A stretch of DNA of 64,000 nucleotides, from contig JAVTVX010000034.1 in NCBI GenBank assembly GCA_033439265.1, positions 18,180,501 to 18,244,500 on the forward strand. Reading direction: 5' to 3'. Below the pieces are notes generated by a model. It was not told the origin of the DNA. It did no database searches and saw nothing but the letters and a program-made list of their open reading frames with translations. The translations under genes and the position numbers were made by a program. Positions 36,470-47,541 of the stretch are shown in pieces; the stretch's first letter is position 1, and each line of letters begins with the position of its first letter. This DNA comes from Dillenia suffruticosa (taxonomy: Eukaryota > Streptophyta > Magnoliopsida > Dilleniales > Dilleniaceae).

Positions 36470-36761
36470 TGTTAAAAATATTGGCATTCTTAAATTGAAG
36501 AAGTCTTGTTGAAAAAGGTTTGGAGATTTCCAAATTGAAGAAGCCTTGAAATTTTCGACTTTCCAAAATTTCAATATTGTCAATTTTGTAAATATTCTAT
36601 TTTATTATTTCCTTTTATGTTTTCATAGAATTACCCTATAAATAGAGACTTTGTATAACCTATTGAGAACATAACACAATATATAATATCTGAATCATTC
36701 TCTCTCAGTCTTCTCTCTTTATTCTATTTATTCTTTCTGCTTCATTTTTCTTTTTCTAACA
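36470..36761 (+). repeat. LTR 1 of the small Copia-like element
   Basis: 292 bp; contains a TATA-like CCTATAAATAG near 36636 and matches LTR 2 and LTR 3 nearly base for base. Confidence 0.85.
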
Positions 36762-39592
36762 TGGTATCAGAGTCTATTTATTTCTAATATGGTATCACAA
36801 CCTGTAACGCCGACTCTGTGTTACCATATTTTGTACGAGAAATTTTATTTATTTATATTAATTTTTGATTTTGGGGTATTTAAATTGAATTTTTTGTATA
36901 TTTAAATTATTGCCGTATCCGTGAAAATTAGGGTAAATGAATATATATATATATATATATATAATAATAATAAAAAAAAGGGCCAGTGGAGTGCTGCGTT
37001 TTGAGATAAAACGCAGCACCCCCTCCCAAAAATGGATTAGGGCTTTTAGCCCTAATCCCTTCTCTCTCTCTCTCTCTCAGCCTCTTCTCCTTCCCGCGGC
37101 TGCCTCACCTTCCTCTCTCTCCGCCGTTGCTCCCTCTCTCCGCCGTTGCTCCCTCCTCACGACCGCAGCCTCCCCGTTAGCGCGATCCTCCTCGCATGAG
37201 CGCGCGTTTCCCCGTGCCAACACGCCACAGCATGAGCGCTAGCGCGCGACTGCCCAAGCGCTCTACCACGAGAGCGCGAGCGCGCGCCTGCCCGGGAGTG
37301 CACCTATGCACGAGTGCCTCCAGCCCACCACCGCGCGACTGCAGTCCAGCATGCAGGCGCATGCTACAGCCCGTGAGCGCTCCAGCCCGTGAGCGCTCCA
37401 GCCCGCGAGCGTGCCAGCCTATGAGCTCGCCAGCCCGCCAGGCCGCGAAGCCTACTGCTAACCCGCAAGCCCACTGCGGCCTGCGAAGCTCACTGCAGCC
37501 AACAAGCTGAGTTGCTGACCCGCGAGGCCACTGTAGCTGTGAGCCCGCGACGGCCCGAGACGGCCCGTGAGCCCGTGACAGCCCATGATCCTCTGCGTAG
37601 GTAACTGACTTAGGGTTTTACTTCCGATCTAAGTGTTTGAACCTAACTAATAAACTCTGTCTCGATAGGTAGCATTTCAGATCTGGGAGTGATCGATGAG
37701 ACATTCGGACAAAGGTCTGCGATTCGAGAAATTCCTAGGTGAGAGAGAAATGCGATCTCTTCAATATTTGAAATAAATTTTATCAAATTTAGGTTTCAAT
37801 ACCTTTAAGATGACATTGGCATATATTTCTAAATTGAGGAATTTAGATTTATACAAACTTAGGGAAGATGATAAATCTTAAGAATAATTGGAAATTTGAT
37901 GACAATTGTGGTAATCTGATTAGGTTGACTTTCTTGGAGATTCAAGTAGTCGATTTGGTTTGATTTTGGAAAAATAGGGAGTGACCACCCTCCCTGGGAA
38001 TGTGAGTGGTACTCTAATCTCTTACATGAAATAGTAAAACTTGTTTCTGTCGTGTTTTCAATAAAACATGCTTTCGATATGCATTGACTCGACGTGTGAT
38101 ATTAAATTTCAAAACTTGATTTGTGACATTTGGAGTGTCGTAAATTTATGTTTCTGATGACTATATATCCATATTTAAAATGAAATGATATTGTGTCATT
38201 ATTTGAGAACCAGATATGTTTTCTATTCTGTCGTTACATTAGCTTGGATTTGAAATGATTTGATGAATGCATTGGCATACGGATTTGAAATGTTTTTTAT
38301 GAACTATGTGGGTTGGATGTCCACTATTTATGCGATGATATGATTCTTACCTGTAGAACGTTGTACCCTTATGATACTATGGTGATATTCTTTGATAAAT
38401 TCTGTAGCTACGAAGGGTGTTTGTAGAGGCACCGGGTTGTCTGGTTACACTTCTGCAGGAGGTATCGGCAAACGTCATATGTCTAATGGTTATAGGCGCG
38501 GCCGGTTGAACCCATGATGGGGGAGGACGTGTGTGACGCCACCGTCTAGCATCGGACGGGGTCCTATGCACGATGATGAGCTATCCCCAGTGAACTCATG
38601 GCCAACGTCGAGGTAGAAAGCTACTTTTGAAAACTCTTTGCATAATAAAACCTCCGATACGCCTGTCCTTGGTTATGGTTGACTTTTGCCAGGATCTTTT
38701 CGGCTTGCTCTATGATATACTTGATTTTAAATGGATGCATATATGTATGTTAACGTGTGAATGATTAAATGAGTTCATTTTAGCGAACATATCATGATTT
38801 ACTGTAAAAATTTGAATTATTGGTTATGAATGATATTATTTGACACTCCAATGTTCACCTATACTATTAGTACTTGAGATTAATCCTCTCATTTACTGGG
38901 TATCTTTCTTGATACTTACCCCTCTTCTTTTCCTCCTCAGACAGGATTATTATGCTAGAGCGACGCTTCGGCTCTTGAGGAATTTGTAACTTATTGGCGG
39001 TTTTGTGTGTTTCGACGGTGAGAGTTAAATTTAGTTGAGATATGAGTTTCGACCCTGTGAGGTCTTGACTTTGAGATCTGTAGTTGACCGTGTATTTATT
39101 TGAGATTGACTATATAATTTATGTATATTAAATTACGAAACTCTTATATTTCATTTGCATCGAGGCAAATTGTAATGTTTGAATGCCAATTTGGGAAAAG
39201 TGGTAGTAAATTGTATAAAACATAGGTCCGCTCAGTGTGGCGGCTGCTCATGCTCTAGTTCGGCATGACAGTAGAGGTCTGTGGCTAGAATTGCTGGTAA
39301 TTTATATAGTCTGGCGTTGTTCTGGATGTCTGCTATGGTTGGTGGGTTGTTATGAGGCCGGGATGGCCATTTTATTTTATTGACAGAATATTTTTAAATT
39401 ATACAGGTTTATTTGTACATGGAAAACCTCTGATTTATAGGGAGGTTCTGTCCGATTTTCTGTAGAAATACAACCGGCAGCCAGCATTCAGGGCAACGGG
39501 CGATTGCTCACGACCCCAGTTCGGGGCGTGACACAACCTATTTATTTCTAATATGGTATTAGAGCATGCTTATTTCTAACATGGTATTAGAG
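36762..39592 (+). promoter_or_regulatory. Tandem primer-binding-site array (28-bp period), split by solo LTR L3
   Basis: TGGTATCAGAG or a close variant begins at 36762, 36790, 39554 and 39582. After removing L3 and one 5-bp target copy the spacing is exactly 28 bp each time. Each is preceded by TTTATTTCTAAxA, resembling the LTR end. Confidence 0.8.
36803..39533 (+). mobile_element. Solo LTR of Tekay-type Ty3/gypsy element (copy L3)
   Basis: Runs from TGTAACGCC to GGGGCGTGACA with a perfect 5-bp target duplication CAACC at 36798-36802 and 39534-39538. It keeps the family architecture: hairpins at 36991-37019 and 37034-37058, CT tract, GC-rich block (37140-37590), AGGTAACTGA donor-like word, AT-rich middle, the CTCATTTACTGGGTAT word and the conserved end. 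At 2731 bp it is shorter than L1 and L2. It has the normal 3' part that L1 has lost. It is inserted between primer-binding-site units of the small Copia-like element. Confidence 0.9.
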
Positions 39593-40354
39593 CACTAGGT
39601 TTTTATCCGATATTTTTTCTGCTCTTCTCATCAATTAGACATTTATTTCTAGTTATGGAGAATTTAGATATTTCTTAACTTAATTTTATTATCCAAAATC
39701 GTTTTTCTGTAAATTCTCAACAATATTTCATGGTCTGCTACTTTTCTGCTATTGACGATTTCTGCTTCATTCTTCAATCCTTCTGCTTTCTTCTGCTAAT
39801 TCTCAATAATATCTTACGGTTTGCTATTTTTCTGCTATTGAAGATTTTATTTCATTCTTCAATCCCCCTGCTTTATCTCATAATCTGCTATTGTTACTGC
39901 TATTGAGAATTCTGCTGTTACCTCCTCTTATACTCAGTTTGAGTATTCTGCTATTCTGCTTGACTCTTCAATCCATCTGCTTTTTCTTTGAGTCTGGTAT
40001 TGAGAATTCTGCTATTACATTCTCTTCAACTCACTCTGTTTTATTCCCTATGCGTTATTCTGTTGAGGATTCTGTTATTATTTCCTCTTCTACTCAGTCT
40101 GTTTTTTTTCTTCTCATAATCACAACCATACTACACTCTCTACGGTATCAGTTATGTGATTATTCTTATACTGATTGGTTTAGTGATTCTACTAATTGAC
40201 GGTCTACTACAGACTATTGCATTGTTCTTGGTAGTTCTTTAATGTTCTGGCATAAGGCTTCTCTGCGATCTTGATTCATCTTCCTAGGCGTCGTGCTGAC
40301 CTGCTACACAAACTCAAGATGGCTTCTCTACTCCCATCTCGAGTTTGAGAGGAG

Positions 40355-40624
40355 TATTAAGAATATTGGCATTCCTAAATTAAAGAAGTCTTGTTGAAGA
40401 AGGTTTGGAGATTTCCAAATTGAAGAAATCTTGAAAATATTGATTTTTTAAAATTTCAATATTGTCAATTTTGTAAATATTTTATGTTATTATTTCCTTT
40501 TATGTTTTCATAGAATCGTCCTATAAATAGAACACAACACAACAAACAATATATGAATCATTCTCTCTTAGTCTTCTCTCTTTATTCTCTTTGTTCTTTC
40601 TGTTTTATTTTTCCTTTTCTAACA
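40355..40624 (+). repeat. LTR 2 of the small Copia-like element
   Basis: 270 bp, with a short deletion around the TATA region relative to LTR 1. Followed by three primer-binding-site-like words at 40625, 40653 and 40681 (28-bp period). Confidence 0.85.
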
Positions 40625-40739
40625 TGGTATCAGAGCCTGTTTATTTCTAACATGGTATCAAAATTTATTTATTTCTAATATGGTATCAGAGAAAATAGAC
40701 AGATAAAGCAGAAAGAATAAGCAAAGGGAATAAGCAGAT

Positions 40740-41180
40740 TGAGTAGAAGAGGAAATAATAGCAGATTCCTCAACAGAATAACGTATAGGGAATAAAATAA
40801 AGTGAGTAGAAGAGAATGTAATAATAGAATTCTCAATAACAGACTCAGAGAAAAAGCAAATAGATTAAAGAGCCAGTAGAATAGCAGAATACTCAAACTG
40901 AGTATAAGAGAAGGTAACAACAGAATTCTCAATAGCAGCAACAACAGTAAACTATGAGATAAAACAGAATAAAGAAAAGGGATTGAAAAATGAAGTAGAA
41001 TCTTCAATAGCAGAAAAGTAGCAAACCATAAGATATTGTTGAGAACTAGCAGAAAAAAGTAGAAGGATTGAAAAATAAAGCAAAATCTTCAATAGCAGAA
41101 AAGTAGAAGACCATGAAATATTGTTGAGAACTAACAGAAAAACGATTTCGGATATAAAAATAAGTTGAGAAATATCTACA
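40740..41180. repeat. Inverted copy of the element's internal region
   Basis: The reverse complement matches about 39655-40105 (repeated CTGCTATTGAGAATTCTGC-type phrases), forming an inverted repeat with roughly 440-bp arms around LTR 2. Confidence 0.85.
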
Positions 41181-41189
41181 TTAGGGGGG

Positions 41190-41481
41190 TGTTAAGAATA
41201 TTGGCATTCCTAAGTTGAAAAAGTCTTGTCGAAGAACGTTTGGAGATTTCCAAATTGAAGAAGCCTTGAAAATATTGATTTTCCAAAATTTCAATATTGT
41301 CAATTTTGTAAATATTCTATTTTATTATTTCCTTTTATGTTTTCATAGAATGACCATATAAATAGGGATTTTATATAACCTATTGAAAATATAACACAAT
41401 ATACAATATATGAATCATTTTCACTCAGTTTTCTTTCTTTATTCTCTCTGTTCTTTTTGCTTTATTTTTCTTTTTCTAACA
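41190..41481 (+). repeat. LTR 3 of the small Copia-like element
   Basis: 292 bp, directly preceded by TTAGGGGGG in the polypurine position and followed by one primer-binding-site word and a second TTTCTAACA. Confidence 0.85.
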
Positions 41482-41509
41482 TGGTATCAGAGTATATTTA
41501 TTTCTAACA

Positions 41510-42463
41510 TCCTAGATACTTGCGTGATAAGTTCATATCGGACACAACAAATTGTGCCATTTTTCTATCGAAAAAGAAAAAATTATTCCATCTTTGTTTG
41601 TTTCTTCAACTGATGCATGAAGATTTCTTATATGTAGGAGAGGGACATAGTCTTCCCTCTTGTGTGTTGCATCTTCATGTGTATGTTCGTATTTGGAAGT
41701 TCTTCCTATTCCACATGGATGTACTTTCTGGTTTCGCTCCCTGTTCCTTCATGCAATCAATAGAACTGCATTTGCCACTTGCAGGTTGTCAATTCTAGCA
41801 GATGCTGAGCAAGTTACTGTTCTTTTAGACATGAAGCTTTCATTTGTTGGTTTTCACATATAATTGCTTCTGTATTGTTGCTTCTTTTTTTTTTCCCTAT
41901 AGTATTACTGGCGCCAAATATGCACTTATGTTGGTTTTTTATACTACAATTTCTTGCTAGAAAATTCTACTCTATAATTAGTTGTCAGTTGTTTTCACTT
42001 CTTCATTACTGTTAAAGCTTCAGCATGGAAGACAATGATAATGAACTTCAAAATACAGTTATGAGTAAGATGATTGTTGAACCAAAAAGTAAGTGTCTTT
42101 TTGTGACTTGTTGGCATTTGATGTGAATGCATAATGTTTCCTAGTTCCCGTCCCGATATCGAAGTCTCCTAGCTAGAGTATTGGTACTATTTTTAGGAAA
42201 AATAAAGTGAGAAAGACAAATATGTTGGCTATCGGAATCGAATCAATGTGCACTTATGAGCTAAAGATCTTAAAACTTCCTGCTTAACCTCTTAGGCAAA
42301 CCGGTCTCCGTTGAGTGCAAGTAATATTTTATTAATTTATTTGTGTCCCTGGTCTTTTCCTTGTGTCCTTTCCATAGTGGCCCTTCTTCTCCCTTCTAAC
42401 ACACAAAATCTAATAATACAATGTGGTCCATAAAGTGAAATCTATTATTATTTCTTATACAGT
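41510..42463. other. Intergenic sequence left of CACTA transposase remnant
   Basis: No gene recognised. It probably contains part of the CACTA element's 5' region; an ATG-headed stretch at 42026 (MEDNDNELQN) ends in a donor-like AAGTAAGTG but has no identifiable relative. Confidence 0.3.
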
Positions 42464-43327
42464 TTGTACTTTGAAATGTGGTCCATTGATCGTAATTGGA
42501 TATATCGTTGTTTAACTAATGGGTACTTGATAGATGAATTTGTTGAGATTGTTAATGAGTTCTTGAATTTTGTATGTTCTCAACATAAGTTTATGGATGA
42601 ATTCAAGATTAGATATCTTTGCCATAACTGTCAGAATCATAAATTTTGTGGTCGAGATGATATCGCAATGCACTCGTTCTTAAAAGGATTTGTTAATTGT
42701 TATACTATATGGGTTTATCATGGAGAAGTCAAAAATAGATAATCAATTGAAAGACAATCATCTAGACGTAGAGAGGATATTGAGGCTCCATATAAATCCA
42801 TTGTTGTGGATGTCTTAGACCCTCGATCTGATTGGAATTGTACTTATGATCACATGAATGTTGACAATACTAAGCCACCTAATCCAGATGTGGCAATATT
42901 TTATGAGTTGTTGAAAAATATTGAAGAGCTATTATAGAATGGGTGCAAATTCTAATATAAGTGAAGCATGTTATGATCATATCATTGGGATTATACAAAT
43001 TATGTTACCTGGAGATTCAAAGTTGAAAAGCAATTTCTACTGAGCTAAGAAACTGTTGAAAAACTTGGACTTGGGTATGAAAAAATTGATATTGATGAAA
43101 ATTATTGCATGTTATATTAACAAGAAAATCGGGATAAGACCAAGTGTATGGTATGTGATCATGCTCGATATAAAATAAGAAATGTAGATAGTAAAAGATG
43201 AAAGAAAGTACCAAACAAGGTATTATGATACTTGTCTCTAACACCAAAACTTCAAAAGCTTTTCATGTTAAGAGCTACATCAGAGCACATGAAATGGCAT
43301 GCGAGGAATCAATGTAGTGATGATCAA

Positions 43328-44433
43328 CACTACTAGAAATTTGACTTTCACCGATGGAAAATCATCGACGGAAAATCACCGACGGATTTTTTTCCGTTGG
43401 TAATAACGACAGAATTGCGATAGATTGCCAACGAAAATTTTACCAAACGATTACCAACGAATTTGCATCGGATTTTTTAAAATTTTAAAATTTTAATTTT
43501 TTTGTAAGCCTATCAGTGACGAATTACCGACGGAATGCCGACAGAAATTTTAACTACGGATTACCGAATGATTAGGGACTGATTTTTTAAAATTTTAAAT
43601 TTTTTAAATTTTAAATTTTTTTAATATTTTGTAAACCTATCAGCAACGGATTACCGATAAAAATTTTAGCGATGGATTAACGATGAAAATTTTACCGAAT
43701 GATTTTTTTAAAATTTTTTTAATTTTTTTAATTCTTTTAATTTTTTTAATTTTTTTAATTTTTTTAATTTTTTTAATTTTTTTAATTTTTTTAATTTTTT
43801 TAATTTTTTTAATTTTTTTAATTTTTTTAATTTTTTAATTAATAATTATTTTTATTTTTCTTTATTTTTATGTAAAAAATAATATTATTTAATTTTTAAA
43901 ATTTTGTAAAATTTTATTTTAAATTATTATTTTATTAGTATTATTTTATAATAAAATATCATTTTATTATTATTATTTCCTTTTTGTAATATTTTATTAT
44001 TATTATTTTCTAATAAAATATCATTTTATTATTTCCTTTTTGCAATATTTTATTATTTTATTATTTTATAATAAAATATCATTTTAAATTATTTTATTAT
44101 TATTAAAAGGAGTGAGATGAAGAGAACAAATAAAAAAAAAGTATAAAGTCACATAATTCCATGTGATGCGGTAGTAATGGTGTTCGTATTGTTTTGTTTG
44201 TGCAGAGGCTTGAAACTCACCGGACGCGGCTGGGAGGAATATTATACACATTAAAGCAAGTCATCACACGGGTAGGCCGGTCGGGCGAGTGCCACATGGC
44301 AGAGCGGCGTGCATTCCCCCTGAGAGCTCAAAAATCAGCGACGGATGTTTTAAAATTCATTTTCCTTTTTTTTTTCTTTTTTTTTTCAGCGATGGATATT
44401 TTTTTATCGCTGAAAACCCATTTTTTAGTAGTG
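43328..44433. mobile_element. Non-autonomous CACTA-like element nested in CACTA transposase
   Basis: Left end CACTACTAGAAATTTG, right end ...TTTTTTAGTAGTG (reverse complement CACTACTAAAAAA). Subterminal words CCGACGGA, CGATGGA and GCGATGGA recur on opposite strands. The flanking triplets are CAA and GAA, so a 3-bp target duplication is not exact. The transposase reading resumes on the far side, supporting these limits. The AT-rich core includes a 9-bp array (43705-43835) and a GC-richer segment at 44160-44340. Confidence 0.8.
43705..43835 (+). repeat. (AATTTTTTT)n 9-bp tandem array
   Basis: About 13-14 near-identical units of AATTTTTTT inside the nested CACTA-like element. Confidence 0.9.
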
Positions 44434-44790
44434 GAAGTTGTTACACAACCAACCCACAGTGAAGCCTGGGAACATTTTGGTTATACTCATCCATCTTTCA
44501 CTTCTGAATCTTGAAATGTGCGCTTAGGGTTATGCATAGATGGATTTAACATTTTGGTTAGTCAACTATTCTTCACTCTTGTTGGCCGGTATTTATTACT
44601 GTGTATAATTTGTCTTCTTCCATGTGTATAAAGCAGCCCTTCATTTTTCTGAGTTTGATTGTCTCGGGTCCAAGAAATCAAAATAAACATATTGATATCT
44701 TTTTTAGACCTTTGAGTGAAGAATTGAAAATGTTATGAATTGAAGGTGTTAATATTTATGATATTTCTTCTTTAATTCCGTTTGCAACAC

Positions 44791-45214
44791 ACATATAGAG
44801 AATGGTTTATATTTATTTTTTCTTTACAAATTATGTTGATAATTTTTGTACCGGTAAAATTACTAATATTTTTATTATTTTCAGTTCGGAGAAACCGGCC
44901 ACTTTATTTCTCATCTTGAATTGTTTAATCATACTCACAGGCATAATAAAGGAAAATAGCAGTATGTTGACAAAAAGTCAGAAACAATAAGCGTAAGGCA
45001 AATTCATTATTATTTAATTATAGATAACATTGAAATAATAATAATTTCACAAATGGAATTATATATGCTCGTTACAGGGCAAGTACAAACAACTGCTAGA
45101 GGAAAATATAGTTTAGATAGCACTTCTCAGCCAAACCTGGATGCAGGATCATGGTGTCATTGAAGGGACATTTATATGTTTTTGGAGAGAGAGTTGATGA
45201 CATACTAAACATAA
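44791..45214. other. AT-rich spacer, no feature seen
   Basis: Nothing recognisable. It may be further degenerate CACTA sequence. Confidence 0.3.
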
Positions 45215-47541
45215 ATTCCTCTGGTGTCTCCGTCGCTAAATTTAGCAACGAAAATCTGAAATCGTCGCTAAATTTAGCGACAAATAATTTTTCGTTGCTA
45301 AAAATTCGTCACAAAATTTAGTGACAAAAAATTATCCGTCGCTAAATTAGAGACATAAAAAAATCCGTTGCTAAATTTAGCGACGAAAATCTAAAATTCG
45401 TCGCTAAATTTAGCGACAGATAATTTTTGTCGCTAAAATCCGTCGCTAATTTAAGGAAAAAAAAAAGTCCGTCGAAAAATTATTCATCCCTAATTTAGCG
45501 ATGAATAAAAAAATCCGTCGCTGAATTAACGACGGATTCAAATCCGTCGCAGATTCCAAATTCATTGAAATAGGGAGCGCACGTGCCTGGACGGGCCCTT
45601 GCCTACCCGAGCCAGCACGTGCTTGAATGGCCCCGCCCACCTGAGCCAACACTAGCCTGGAAGCCACGTGCCTGGACGGGCCCCACCTACCCTAGCCAGC
45701 ACCAACCTGCAAGCTGCCCGCCCGCCCGCCCGAGCCAGCACCCCCGCTCTAGCGTCAGCCCTCCTCACTTAATTGCTAGAAAATGCGCTTTGCCTCCTGC
45801 CTCCACCGTGGTTCGAACTCCTGCACACCTGCACGCACACGCATAAGCATAAACCTGTAAACCAACAAGCCAAATGATATTATCTGATATAATTTTTTTT
45901 TTTTTTACTTATTATCTTTTCTTCACATTTTTCTAATAATAATAAAATAATATATAAAAATAATTTAAAATAATAAATATAATAACTTTTTTATTTAAAC
46001 CACCAACCTAAAATAATATTAATTAAAAATAATAAATATGATAATTTTTAATAAAATAAAAAATAATAAAATACTAATTTAAAATAAAATAATAAATTAA
46101 TTAAAAATATATTAATATTATATTTTGTTTTCTTCTTTTTTCTTTTATTTTATTATTTTATTATTCTTTTTTATTTTTATTTTATTTTTTTACTCCATAA
46201 TTTAAAAATGAATTACGACATCTCAATAATATAAAATTATAATTACCAATAAATTATAATATATTAATAATTTAAAAAATCTATATATTTAATCACAAAA
46301 TATTTTTATTCGTTTGAATATATAAGAAATTTCAATATAATTATTATATATACGAAATTTCAATAATGAGAATAGAAAGAAAAAAAAAACCAAAAATAGA
46401 GATGAGAGTAAGAGGAAGGAAAAAAAGCGAGAATAGAAAATAAATGAGGAAGAAGAAAGAAAAAAAAAATATTATCACACAACACTAAGCAGTGATGTAG
46501 TGGTGATAGGTCTTCCGTTCAAATGCGAGGTTCAAGGTTTGAATCCCTTTAATAGCATTTAGTATTTTTTTTAGCATTAAAAAAATGAAGGGCGGGTACC
46601 CGTGCGTGCATGCGCGGGCGTCCAGGCAGGCGGGCCCGCGCAAGGCGCGTGATTAATATTTAATTAAAAAATTTGTATTATTGAATAAAATAATACAAAT
46701 AAAATAAAAGTTACCTACACAATAATAAAAAATATTAAATCAAACAAAAAAAGAAAAAATAATAAATTAATTAAAAATATATATATAATTTAAATAAAAT
46801 AAAATATATGGTTTTTTTAGAATAAAATAATATTATTCTTTTAAAAAATGAAATATAATATAATATAATAAAATGTAAATTAAAATATTATAAAATAATA
46901 ATATGATTTGTTAATATAAATTAATAAAATAAAATAAAAATAAAATAAAATTCTAATTAAAAAAAGATTAAATTCAGCGACGGATTTTAATCCGTCGCTA
47001 AATTACTAACGGATAAATTTCGTCGTTGCTAAATTAATTTTTTAATTTAAATATTATATTAATATTATATTTTATTTAATTATATATAAAAAATTTAGCA
47101 ACGGATTGGGATTTTCGTCGCTAAATTTAGCAACGGAAAACAAATCCGTCGCTAAATTAATTTTTAAATTAAATATAACATATTAATGAAATAAAAAGAA
47201 AAATAAAAAAAATAAAATTCTATTTAAAAAAGATTAAATTTTGCGACGGATTTTAAATCTGTAACAAAATTTAGCCACGAAATATTATTCGTCGTTAATT
47301 AGCGACAAAATTTGTAACGAATAATTTTTTGTCACCAATTAGCGACGAATTTAGTCATAAAAATTTATTTGTCATTAATTAGCGATGAATTTAACTACAA
47401 ATGATGTGTTTGGCGCTAATTTAGCCACGACTTCATTTTTGTCGCAAATTTTGTGGCAAATTAGCGACGAAAAAGTTTTTGTCGCAAAATTCGTCGTGTC
47501 GTCGCGAAAATCCGTAGCTAAAACCATGTTTTTTTGTAGTG
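45215..47541. mobile_element. CACTA-like non-autonomous element rich in GTCGCTAAATTTAGCGAC words, left end missing
   Basis: The right terminus is TTTTTTTGTAGTG at 47541, i.e. CACTACAAAAAAACATGG inward on the minus strand. From 45230 to 45545 and from 46970 to 47520 the word CGTCGCTAAATTTAGCGAC and degenerate forms recur on both strands. The core is AT-rich with two GC-rich patches (45570-45850, 46580-46650). No CACTA left end was found near 45215, so that side is truncated. No transposase is encoded. Confidence 0.65.
46490..46550 (+). other. tRNA-like internal promoter module
   Basis: TAGTGGTGATAGG followed about 35 bp later by GGTTTGAATCCC resembles pol III A and B boxes. Not a tRNA gene, since no cloverleaf can be drawn; a tRNA-derived (SINE-like) relic is possible. 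Confidence 0.35.

Larger units (their letters stand above)
36470..41509 (+). mobile_element. Small non-autonomous Copia-like element with three LTRs and inverted internal region
   Basis: Three copies of one short LTR (starting TGTTAA, or TATTAA in the second; ending TTTCTAACA) lie at 36470-36761, 40355-40624 and 41190-41481, each followed at once by TGGTATCAGAG, the tRNA-Met primer-binding site. The internal region after LTR 1 (36762-40354, minus the inserted solo LTR L3) encodes nothing recognisable and ends in the Copia-type CATCTCGAGTTTGAGAGGAG tract. The internal region between LTR 2 and LTR 3 is largely the reverse complement of the first. CCCTA before 36470 and TCCTA after 41509 are a 4/5 target duplication. 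Small size and lack of coding sequence suggest a TRIM or LARD-like derivative of Copia. Confidence 0.75.
42464..44790 (+). pseudogene. CACTA (En/Spm) TNP2-like transposase remnant, split by a nested element
   Basis: 42464-42742 encodes a transposase-associated domain (IDRNWIYRCL...FVCSQ...CHNCQNHKF...FVNCYTIWVYHGE, with the conserved Cys pairs). Stop-interrupted TNP2-like sequence continues to 43320 (LGLGYEKIDIDENYCMLY, KCMVCDHARY, KVPNKV, SEHMKWHARN). It resumes after the insertion 43328-44433 with SEAWEHFGYTHPSF and NVRLGLCIDGFN, and degenerate continuation to about 44780. The order matches one TNP2 reading interrupted by the insert. Transposase would cut at CACTA termini; here it is inactive. 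Confidence 0.8.

Noticed and set aside
39891..41007. Leu/Ser-rich frames at 39891-40199 (+) and 40675-41007 (-)
   Set aside because: They are the same sequence in inverted copies of a non-coding internal region; similarity reflects the inverted repeat.
46490..46550. tRNA gene
   Set aside because: Only A- and B-box-like words; no acceptor stem or cloverleaf can be drawn.
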